A stretch of 64,000 nt of DNA from Microbulbifer sp. YPW16 (lineage in GTDB: Bacteria > Pseudomonadota > Gammaproteobacteria > Pseudomonadales > Cellvibrionaceae). Both the position numbers and the translations under genes were made by a program. Below, one piece after another: positions 24,679-32,124 of the stretch. Under the pieces are notes generated by a model, which saw nothing but the letters and a program-made list of their open reading frames with translations, was not told the DNA's origin and ran no database searches. The stretch spans positions 2,030,501 through 2,094,500 of the forward strand of contig NZ_CP089928.1 in the NCBI RefSeq assembly GCF_021290385.1. The letters run 5' to 3'. Numbering within the stretch: position 1 is the stretch's first letter; the number at the start of each line of letters is the position of its first letter.

Positions 24679-25611
24679 TCAGGCGCCGGCCAGGACCTGG
24701 GCCGGATAGCGGGCGAAATCATGCCGGTGCATAAAGGCCCGAAACGCATCCAGTACTGCTTGCGGCGCCTCCAGCTGTGGGTAGTGGCCGATTCCCTCGA
24801 GCCCGGTAATGTCCGGTTCGGGAACCAGTTGCCGATAGCGATCCACCATGTGCGCACCGGAAATGGGGTCGTGCAGGCCATTGATCAGTTTTATTGGCAC
24901 CTGTGTTTCACACAGGGCACCCACCCAGCGTGCCCGGTGGCGCTTGCGCTCGGGCATATAGCGAATCAGCCGGTGCATCACCCGCCGTCCGCCCCGCCAC
25001 TGCAGCAGCTTCCAGAAATTATCGATTTCCTCTTCACTGGGCTGGGTCTGCGGGCCGAAAATACGCTGCATGTTCTCCGCCAGCCTGTCCCGGTTACTGT
25101 AGCGCGCCACCAGTGGCCCCAGGGGCGATAGCAGCAGTTTCTGGATTCCCGCTGCACGATGACTCTCGGGAAACAACCCGCCATTTAACAGGCAGGCACT
25201 GGCAATGCGCAGGCCGGTATCATCCTCCGGACGCACACCGGCCCGGCGCTCGGCGTCCCGTGCCAGCAGTTCCTGGGCCACCGTATCACCATAATCGTGG
25301 GCGAGGATATGGTACTCACCCACACCCTGCAGGTTCAGCCAGGACTCGAGCAGGTCGGCCTGGTCTGCGATACGGTAGCGAAACCTCCGGGGCTTGGGTG
25401 AATCACCAAAGCCGAGCATATCCAGCGTATAGAGGCTGAAATTTGCAGCCAGCGCATCCCAGAGCCGGTTCCAGTCCCAGGAAGAGGTGGGAAAACCGTG
25501 GATCATCAACAGCGCCGGTCCCGCGGGATTGCCACCGGTGCGCGTCACCACCGGCCAGTCGCCGTGCGCAAAAATGCCGGCGCCATTGCGCCAATCTTGT
25601 AAACTAATCAT
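24679..25611 (-). CDS. MEST-like alpha/beta hydrolase (epoxide hydrolase/dehalogenase type)
   Basis: This is an alpha/beta-hydrolase of 310 residues from the ATG at 25611; a GTG at 25650 would add 13 residues. The oxyanion motif is HGFPTSSWDW. The nucleophile elbow reads AHDYGDTVAQELLAR, so the nucleophile is Asp, as in epoxide hydrolases and haloalkane dehalogenases, not Ser. The acid lies in LINGLHDPISGAHMV and the catalytic His in IGHYPQLE. The elbow, the ACLLNGGLFPESHR block and the RRWVGAL-like RARWVGALCETQVPI block resemble the animal imprinted protein MEST. No substrate is known for that group. It is followed closely by an uncharacterised membrane-protein gene. Confidence 0.8.
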   Translation of the reverse strand: MISLQDWRNGAGIFAHGDWPVVTRTGGNPAGPALLMIHGFPTSSWDWNRLWDALAANFSLYTLDMLGFGDSPKPRRFRYRIADQADLLESWLNLQGVGEYHILAHDYGDTVAQELLARDAERRAGVRPEDDTGLRIASACLLNGGLFPESHRAAGIQKLLLSPLGPLVARYSNRDRLAENMQRIFGPQTQPSEEEIDNFWKLLQWRGGRRVMHRLIRYMPERKRHRARWVGALCETQVPIKLINGLHDPISGAHMVDRYRQLVPEPDITGLEGIGHYPQLEAPQAVLDAFRAFMHRHDFARYPAQVLAGA

Positions 25612-25650
25612 ATGCCAGGCCTGACTCACTACCGGGGTTACTTCGCGCAC

Positions 25651-26164
25651 CCCGCCAAGACCAAATTATCCAATCAGCCCGCCACGCTGTCACCACAAAC
25701 CCGGCAGCAGCCCCGGCGAGCTGGGTAACTCCGCGACGCTCCAGACGCTACGACCATGCATCTTCGCACTAGTTCGCGATTATCACCCGCAGGCAATGGC
25801 TCCGGCCGGTTACCAGCAATTGCCACCAACCTCACAGGTAGCCTGCTATAGCGTGCGATCACCTGCAGGAGAACAGCCTTAACCCGCCCGGGACCGCCCC
25901 ACGCTGAGCACCTCGGCCCGAGCGATTGCGGCGTGCTGTCCCCCCTGGAAACCTGTAGCCAGTATCCGCCGCGAGTTTTTAGCCATTTATAGCGCCGCTG
26001 GGGCAGCCACCGGGCAACGGTGGATTTCTGCGGTAAATTTCCCTACCGGTCACCCTCAGTAGCGCGTCCGCGACTATAGTTCTGCTCTCGGGAATACCCG
26101 GCGGATGTCTCGCCCGGGAGAGACAAAGTCAATGGAGCAAGGGGTACAAGCAGGGAGAAAGGTT
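25651..26164. other. Intergenic region between divergent genes
   Basis: About 510 bases lie between the MEST-like gene (minus) and the DUF4242 gene (plus). No gene is seen. A TATAGT hexamer near 26075 could be a -10 box for the DUF4242 gene. Confidence 0.35.
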
Positions 26165-26488
26165 ATGCCTAAATTTGTTATCGAGCGGGAAATCCCCGAT
26201 GCCGGCAAGCTCACCCAGCAGGAGCTGGCGGGAATTTCACAGAAATCCTGCGATGTGCTGCACCAGCTGGGGCCCCAGGTGCAGTGGGTGCAGAGTTATG
26301 TCACCGATGACAAGGTGTACTGCGTGTATATCGCGCCCGATCGGGAATCCATCCTCAAGCACGCAGAGATGGGTGGCTTCCCCGCCGACTCGGTGGCGGA
26401 AGTCCGCAATATCATCGATCCCACCACCGCCGAGCACCACACCGGTTCCGGCGAGTCACTGGATGCCGCCGGCGGGGCCACGATTTAA
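26165..26488 (+). CDS. DUF4242 (SCO4226-like) small protein
   Basis: The 107-residue product starts MPKFVIEREIPDAGKLT and shows the short DUF4242 ferredoxin-like pattern: QELAGISQKSCDVLHQLGPQVQWVQSYV, then DKVYCVYIAPDRESILKHAEMGGFPADSVAEV. Members of this family include nickel-binding proteins such as Streptomyces SCO4226, but metal binding here is an inference. The ATG at 26165 has AGGGAGAAAGG just upstream and is preferred over an upstream in-frame start at 26105. It is followed by a bidirectional terminator shared with the convergent gene. Confidence 0.8.
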   Translation: MPKFVIEREIPDAGKLTQQELAGISQKSCDVLHQLGPQVQWVQSYVTDDKVYCVYIAPDRESILKHAEMGGFPADSVAEVRNIIDPTTAEHHTGSGESLDAAGGATI

Positions 26489-26497
26489 TCCCGCCCC

Positions 26498-26535
26498 ATA
26501 AAAAAGCCCCCTCCGGACGGAGGGGGCTTCCTGGC
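26498..26535. terminator. Bidirectional terminator between convergent genes
   Basis: AAGCCCCCTCC and GGAGGGGGCTT (26504-26529) pair over 11 bp around GGAC. The preceding A-run provides a U-tract for the minus-strand gene. The plus-strand T-run is short. Confidence 0.85.
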
Positions 26536-26553
26536 TGCACGGGCGGAAAGGCG

Positions 26554-28143
26554 TCAGCCCTCGTTATTCTCGTTGCCCGAACGCTCCTTGCTGGCGAGGG
26601 TCTTGTTGACCCGGGCCTTGACGCCGGGCTCCTGCTCGGCCTTCATTTCCGCCAGCATCAGCTTCATCTGCTGGTGCTGTTCCTCATCATCCAGTTCCAT
26701 CAGCAGCGGCTGTGCCACGCGCGCAAAGTACTCGGCATCGCGCTTGTTGTAGAGCTCCTGGGCCAGCCACTGGGCAATGTGCACCTGGCGCGGAGCGCGC
26801 AGGTAAGCCTGCTCCAGCATCTCCAGGTACTTCTCCTGCGGGTAGTCCAGCATCTGCATGCTCATCGCCAGGCCGTACCAGTGGGAGGCCGTGTCTTCAT
26901 CGTTGTTGACGAGGTACACGAACTTGTCGCGTACCTTCTTCAGTTCTTCCCGGTCGCGCTCCGCCCCGGGAGTGTTGGCCTGCCGGGTCAGTCCCAGCCA
27001 GGCGTCCACATTCTGGTAGCGGAACTGGCTGCGGTCCTGCAGCGGCACCGAGGCCAGCAGCTCTTCGGCAGCCTCGTAGTTACCCATACGGGTTTCTGCA
27101 TCTGCCTGTACGGATATCAGCTCCGCGCTCATCAGGCCATTGGCGTGCGCATACTGCAGCAGGGAACCCAGTCCACCCAGGTTATAGCCGGACAGCACCA
27201 GGAAGTGTCCCACCTCGGCGATGGCACGCTGCGGCGAGAGCTGCTGCACGCCGGGTGACACCTCGCGGAACTCCTTCGGCACAATGCCGCTCACCATCTC
27301 AAACTCGCCTTCCTGGAACAGCTGCGCATAGCGTTCCTGAACGTCTTCCAGTTTGACGCCGAAGGTGCTGGTGAGGGACTCCACCGGGTCGGCACCGTTG
27401 TTGTAGGCCCGCACGTAATCCCGGAACTGGTCCACCTTGCCGCTCTCCATGATCAGCCAGTGGGCCAGCATCCAGCCACTGGCGTACACGCGCGGCTTCT
27501 CCTCATCGGGGGTGTTGATGACCGTGGCACGCAGCAATTCCTCGAGCGGCATGGGGCTGGTGTAAATCAGCGTCATGGCCCGCTCTTCCGGCACGGCACC
27601 CAGCTTGTAACGGCCCGGGGTCGGGAATGTCATGGTGGACATGAACTCGGCAAAGCCCTCGCTGTACCAGTAGGGGTAGTGCGTGGTGTTGCGGTTATAG
27701 CTGAGGAAGTGGGTGTATTCGTGGAACAGGAATTCCCGCGCCTGCAGCTGGCGCTCGCCGGTACGGCCATCCAGGTTTACCAGCGCATAGCTGCCCTGGG
27801 CCGTGGTATCGAACAGGCCATTGGTCATTTCCGCCAGCTCCGGGCCAACCAGGCCGGCGTAGGTCTGGCGGTCAGCGGTGGCGTAAATAGTAAGCTTGTG
27901 CTGCTCCTGGCGGGCGCCCTGGGTCCCCAGCAGCTTCAGGGCGACCGCGCGATAGCGCTCCAGGTCGCGCGCCAGGGTTTCCACTGCCTCCGGATCACCA
28001 TTGGTGACAATCCGGAAGTTGGTGCTGTCTACCTGGTACCAGGTCTCCTCCCCCAGGTTGTGCTGGGCGCTGCAAGCGGACAACACGAAACTGGAAAATA
28101 TTACCAACAGGGCGAGTGTGCGATGGAACATAGTTCTGGCCAC
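26554..28143 (-). CDS. Gluzincin (peptidase MA-like) lipoprotein with helical repeats
   Basis: This is a predicted exported metallopeptidase of 529 residues. The start is the GTG at 28143, or the ATG four codons later at 28131, either giving a lipoprotein signal with the lipobox LSAC (Cys24 from the GTG). The zinc site is HEYTH (His141, Glu142, His145), with the third ligand probably Glu162 in YSEGFAEFM, the gluzincin pattern used by peptidase-MA-like proteins. From about residue 290 onward the sequence is helical and TPR-like. It is monocistronic, with a strong terminator downstream. Its peptide substrates are unknown. Confidence 0.82.
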   Translation of the reverse strand: MARTMFHRTLALLVIFSSFVLSACSAQHNLGEETWYQVDSTNFRIVTNGDPEAVETLARDLERYRAVALKLLGTQGARQEQHKLTIYATADRQTYAGLVGPELAEMTNGLFDTTAQGSYALVNLDGRTGERQLQAREFLFHEYTHFLSYNRNTTHYPYWYSEGFAEFMSTMTFPTPGRYKLGAVPEERAMTLIYTSPMPLEELLRATVINTPDEEKPRVYASGWMLAHWLIMESGKVDQFRDYVRAYNNGADPVESLTSTFGVKLEDVQERYAQLFQEGEFEMVSGIVPKEFREVSPGVQQLSPQRAIAEVGHFLVLSGYNLGGLGSLLQYAHANGLMSAELISVQADAETRMGNYEAAEELLASVPLQDRSQFRYQNVDAWLGLTRQANTPGAERDREELKKVRDKFVYLVNNDEDTASHWYGLAMSMQMLDYPQEKYLEMLEQAYLRAPRQVHIAQWLAQELYNKRDAEYFARVAQPLLMELDDEEQHQQMKLMLAEMKAEQEPGVKARVNKTLASKERSGNENNEG

Positions 28144-28456
28144 TTGGTGAGTTTTACTCGGGCCCTCCGTGGCGGGAATAACAGCCTCACACCCTACCGG
28201 TTTTCATTGATCAAAAAAAGAACAATTTTAGACCAGAACCGGGCATCCGTCGGATTGATTGGGACCCGGGAACGACTCCCGGTCAGCCCTGGCCGCCAAA
28301 CTCGCAGATAGAACCGCCAGTCAGGTGAACCTGCTCGCAAACTGCCGCCAAGGCACCCCTAACAGCTGCGAATCAGCGCTAAAGTCTCCATGTGACCCAT
28401 AAAAATAAAGCGGTCACGATAACTAATAATAATTTGCGATGATGAGAGAGATATCT
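28144..28456. other. Divergent promoter region with a small palindrome
   Basis: This region separates the gluzincin gene (minus) from the CocE-type hydrolase (plus). GTGACC at 28392-28397 and GGTCAC at 28412-28417 form a 6-bp inverted repeat around an AT-rich centre and could be an operator. No gene is seen. Confidence 0.35.
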
Positions 28457-30007
28457 ATGAAAACCACTCCCCTGCTGGGGCTGCTGGGCGGGGCGCTGCT
28501 GTCGTTCCAGTGCCTGGCTGCGCCACAGTTTATTCCCGACCTGGATATCACCACTTTTGATGGCACCGAGCTGGATGCCAACCTGTTTGTGCCGGATAGC
28601 GCGCCCCCGCCCGGTGGCTACCCCACCGTGCTGTTCACCAACAGCTGGGTGCTGGACAAGAACGAATACCTGCTGCAGGCCGAGGCGCTGGCGGAAGACG
28701 GTTACCTGGTGATGAGTTACTCCACCCGCGGCTTCGGCAAGTCCGGCGGGCTGGTGGATGTTGCCGGGGACAACAGTATCCGCGACACCCGGGTACTGAT
28801 CGACTGGCTGGAAGCCAATTACCCGGTGGGCAAGCTGGCGCTCTCGGGTATTTCCTATGGCGCCGGCATCTCGTTGCTGACCGCTGCCGCCGATCCGCGC
28901 GTGGATGCCGTGGCGGCGCTATCCGGCTGGGCCGATGTGGTCGAGGCCCTGTATCCCAACGAGACCGTCAACCTGGTCTGGGGGTCCCTGCTGGTCAACA
29001 CCGCCTTTCACCGCGAGCCGGTGGTGGACAACGTCTGGTCGGACCTGCGCAACGGGGTCAACATCGATGGTGTACGCGAATTCGGTGCCGCGCGCTCGGC
29101 CCTCGCCATGGTGGACGCGCTGAACGACAACGGCACCGCGGTGCTGATTTCGAATAATTTCGCCGATTACCTGTTCAAGCCCAACAGCATGACTGACCTG
29201 TATACGCTGCTCGAGGGCCCGAAAAAACTGCTGTTAAACCCGGGCACCCACGCCATCACCGAGTTCCTGGGCGGCAACAACGGCCATATCTGGCAGACCA
29301 CCTTCCGCTGGTTCGATCGCTATCTCAGGGGTGCGGCCAATGGCATCGACAGCGAACCACGGGTGGATATGACCGTGCGCATCGACAACCGGCTGGAGCA
29401 ATTCCAGGATTTCCCGGTGACCGACCAGCGCCAGCAGTGGTACCTGCACCCGCGCTACGGCTATCTCGACAGTGGTGACCTCAAGGGTTATCCCTATGGC
29501 GGCTGGAGCTGGCGCAACGAATTCCACGGTGGCGCCGACACCAGGGCCGGTACCGGTATCCCGCTGGTCTCGGATGCACTGGAGGGCCTGGGTATCCCGG
29601 TGTACACCAACATGCTGGGGATCAACGGTTACCACGCGATTGAATACCACTCGCCGATCCAGTGGCGCAAAATGAGAATCCGCGGCACCCCCAGCCTGGA
29701 GCTCTGGATCCGCCCCAGCAAACCGGACGTACAATTGCACCTGCACCTCTACGACACCGACATGCTCGGCCTGGGACGGCTGGTCACCCACGCACCAATC
29801 ACCCTGCGGGGCCTGGAAGTGGGCCAGGAGCAACGGGTGGAAGTGGACTTCTTCACCACCAGCTACGACCTGCCCGCCGGCCATTTCCTGTCACTGGCCA
29901 TCGACACCGAGGGCCTGCTGTACCAGAAACTCGACGACCGCAATTACACCGTCGAGATTCCCTACCGCGGCAGCCGTGTGTCCAGGCTGAGTGTGCCCGT
30001 GCTGTAG
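28457..30007 (+). CDS. Secreted CocE/NonD-type serine hydrolase (S15-like acyl esterase)
   Basis: This exported alpha/beta hydrolase has 516 residues from the ATG at 28457, preferred over upstream in-frame starts because of the AGAGAGA before it and the clean signal peptide (cut near LAAP). The nucleophile elbow is LSGISYGAGIS. An acid is likely in the HLYDTDMLG or NFADYLF region, and the histidine in NPGTHAIT. After about residue 325 a jelly-roll C-terminal domain of the S15/CocE type is apparent (ITLRGLEVGQEQRVEVDFF, then AGHFLSLAIDTEGLLYQ). It should hydrolyse an ester or peptide bond in the periplasm. The substrate is unknown. Confidence 0.82.
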   Translation: MKTTPLLGLLGGALLSFQCLAAPQFIPDLDITTFDGTELDANLFVPDSAPPPGGYPTVLFTNSWVLDKNEYLLQAEALAEDGYLVMSYSTRGFGKSGGLVDVAGDNSIRDTRVLIDWLEANYPVGKLALSGISYGAGISLLTAAADPRVDAVAALSGWADVVEALYPNETVNLVWGSLLVNTAFHREPVVDNVWSDLRNGVNIDGVREFGAARSALAMVDALNDNGTAVLISNNFADYLFKPNSMTDLYTLLEGPKKLLLNPGTHAITEFLGGNNGHIWQTTFRWFDRYLRGAANGIDSEPRVDMTVRIDNRLEQFQDFPVTDQRQQWYLHPRYGYLDSGDLKGYPYGGWSWRNEFHGGADTRAGTGIPLVSDALEGLGIPVYTNMLGINGYHAIEYHSPIQWRKMRIRGTPSLELWIRPSKPDVQLHLHLYDTDMLGLGRLVTHAPITLRGLEVGQEQRVEVDFFTTSYDLPAGHFLSLAIDTEGLLYQKLDDRNYTVEIPYRGSRVSRLSVPVL

Positions 30008-30106
30008 GCCATTTCCACCCGGCTATATTCCGCGTGGCACTCGGGCGACCGGTAGCACAGGGATTCCGCCCAGCGATTCGTTACCCCGGGCAGGCCGGGA
30101 TCCAGC

Positions 30107-30137
30107 TGCCCCGGAAGTGATGGCAACTCCCGGGGCA
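30107..30137. terminator. Possible terminator hairpin between convergent hydrolase genes
   Basis: TGCCCCGG and CCGGGGCA pair over 8 bp with a 15-base loop. There is no clear T-run on either strand, so this is a weak call. Confidence 0.35.
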
Positions 30138-30192
30138 TAGCCGGGTCCGCTGCGCGGCGCTCCTGGCCATTCGCCCCGGTTCGCACGGTGAA

Positions 30193-31869
30193 TCAGAGAC
30201 GCTTGTATTTCAGGTTTTTCACCCGTTCAGTACTGGCTGAGAACCCGACGACACGTCCCCTGGCATCGCGCTCGAATTCGATCACTGCGCGCCCACTGAT
30301 AAAACGATCACCAGGCACCGGCAAAAGCTCCTCATCCCCCGTTCGTCGTCTTGCTACCAGTTGGTCACCGGTTTGCTCAAGTCGCTGGAAGTGATCCAGC
30401 TCCGGGCTGTAATAGTTCCCGGCCAGTGCCTTGATCTCCCCGGTGTCGAAAGAATCCGGGGCATAGCGCTCGAACTCCATCTCGGTCCACCCCTGGATTG
30501 CCACTTTCATGGCGGCGCCCGTGAATGACACCTGTGCGGGAGAGCCGAAAATTGAGGCACGGAAACTGCTAGCTGAGCCCGGATCCAGCTGGAAACGGCC
30601 CCAGCCACTGAATACAAGGTAATAATCCCCATCTTCTTCAGTGATGGAACCCTGCACCATCATTTTATCCTCATGCCAGTAATGGCCGGCATATTGCTGC
30701 AACTTTTCGTCAGTGTCCTTGAACCGCTTTACGGCAGCGGGAGATTTACCATCCGCTTGCACCGGAGATGGCGCCCGGCTTCCTGTGGCTTGCTTCTCTG
30801 CCAGGTAGAGTGCAGCGACCTGCCTCGCCAGGGACCTCGGGTCGGCATCGGCGCGATTGCAGAGCACTGCCAGGCCCAGGTCGGCCCCCGGGTAACGGGC
30901 AATTTCCGTACGAAAGCCCACGAAAGTCCCCCCGTGGGCCACTTCCCGCGCACCGTGAAACTCGTCGACAAAAAGGCCAAAGGCGTAATCCAGCTCCTCA
31001 CCATTTTCCAGGCGACCCGGTTTCTCCAGCTCATGAATCAACTCCTGCCGCTTCTTTCCGAGCCGGTTCTCACTAAAGTTGTCATCCCAGCGCTTCAGGT
31101 CCCCGATGGTGCTATAGAGGCCACCATCCCCCACCATATCCAGCTGCGTCATGCTGATCCGCCATTTCTCGTCTTCTCCCGGCGCATAACCATCGGCCCG
31201 GCGCGGGACAACGTGGGTGTGATCATCATGGAAGTGGGTTTGCTCCATACCCAGCGGCTCGAACATATTCTCGTGAGTCCATTCGCGCAGGGATTGTCCT
31301 GTGACTTTTTCTACCACCTGGGCCAGCAGCAGGTACCCCGAGTTTGAATACAGGTGCTGTGACCCCGGCTCGAAGTTCAATGCCTGTTGCCCGGTAACCA
31401 GTCGCAATGCTGATTCTGTGCTGTACGAGTCACCCATATCGGCAAGCTCGGCGAGGTCCAGGTAATCGCGAATACCGCTGGTGTGATGCACCAGTTGGCG
31501 CAGGGTCACCGGGCTGCCGTAATCGGGCATTTGTGGAAAGTATTTCTGGACCGGATCGTCCAGGTCGAGATCCCCCGACTCATGTAACAGCGCAATGGCG
31601 GTAGCCACGAACTGCTTCGATGTGGATGCCATCCGGAATACTGAATCGGGAGTAAGCGGAATATCGTACTCCAGATTCGCCATGCCGTAGCCGCGGGCAT
31701 AGGCGATTTCGCCACCGCGGTAAATCCCCAGCGCACAACCCGGGGCCTCCTTACTATCGTATGCAGCGAACACTGCGTCGATATCGGCTGGCGTGGGCTC
31801 ACCAGCCATTGCGGCTGGCCCGCACAGCGAGATGGAGAAGGCGATGCAGTTACCGAAGACCTTATTCAT
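30193..31869 (-). CDS. Serine hydrolase of the beta-lactamase/PBP (class C, S12) family, exported
   Basis: The 558-residue product starts at the ATG at 31869, which follows AGGGAATCACC; an upstream start adds eight non-family residues. A signal peptide ends near AMAG. The S12 nucleophile motif is STSK (Ser82, Lys85), followed by the tyrosine motif YSNSGY and the HGG motif in VAHGGTFVG, so the active site is complete. A C-terminal domain of about 180 residues (QYAGHYWHEDKMMVQ onward) is the lipocalin-like extension common in this group. It should act in the periplasm on D-Ala peptides or small esters. It is a different subfamily from the two other serine hydrolases in this window. Confidence 0.85.
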   Translation of the reverse strand: MNKVFGNCIAFSISLCGPAAMAGEPTPADIDAVFAAYDSKEAPGCALGIYRGGEIAYARGYGMANLEYDIPLTPDSVFRMASTSKQFVATAIALLHESGDLDLDDPVQKYFPQMPDYGSPVTLRQLVHHTSGIRDYLDLAELADMGDSYSTESALRLVTGQQALNFEPGSQHLYSNSGYLLLAQVVEKVTGQSLREWTHENMFEPLGMEQTHFHDDHTHVVPRRADGYAPGEDEKWRISMTQLDMVGDGGLYSTIGDLKRWDDNFSENRLGKKRQELIHELEKPGRLENGEELDYAFGLFVDEFHGAREVAHGGTFVGFRTEIARYPGADLGLAVLCNRADADPRSLARQVAALYLAEKQATGSRAPSPVQADGKSPAAVKRFKDTDEKLQQYAGHYWHEDKMMVQGSITEEDGDYYLVFSGWGRFQLDPGSASSFRASIFGSPAQVSFTGAAMKVAIQGWTEMEFERYAPDSFDTGEIKALAGNYYSPELDHFQRLEQTGDQLVARRRTGDEELLPVPGDRFISGRAVIEFERDARGRVVGFSASTERVKNLKYKRL

Positions 31870-32124
31870 GGTGATTCCCTGTGTTGATTGCAAACCTGCG
31901 TGCGGGCATCAACAAGCCACGCAAACCACTACCACGATACCCAGAGCATCCACGTTACCACGGCCCGGGCGGCGTGCCGCAATGGCGTCAATTACACGTA
32001 GGCACATTACTGAGCAATGTGGCGCCAGCTGTTCCGGCAACCATCAATGGCGACCACTGGCCAGCCACGGGCCAAGCCGCCGCTGGTCCGTTACAATGCC
32101 GGTTTTGCCAAGCATCGGGAGCTT

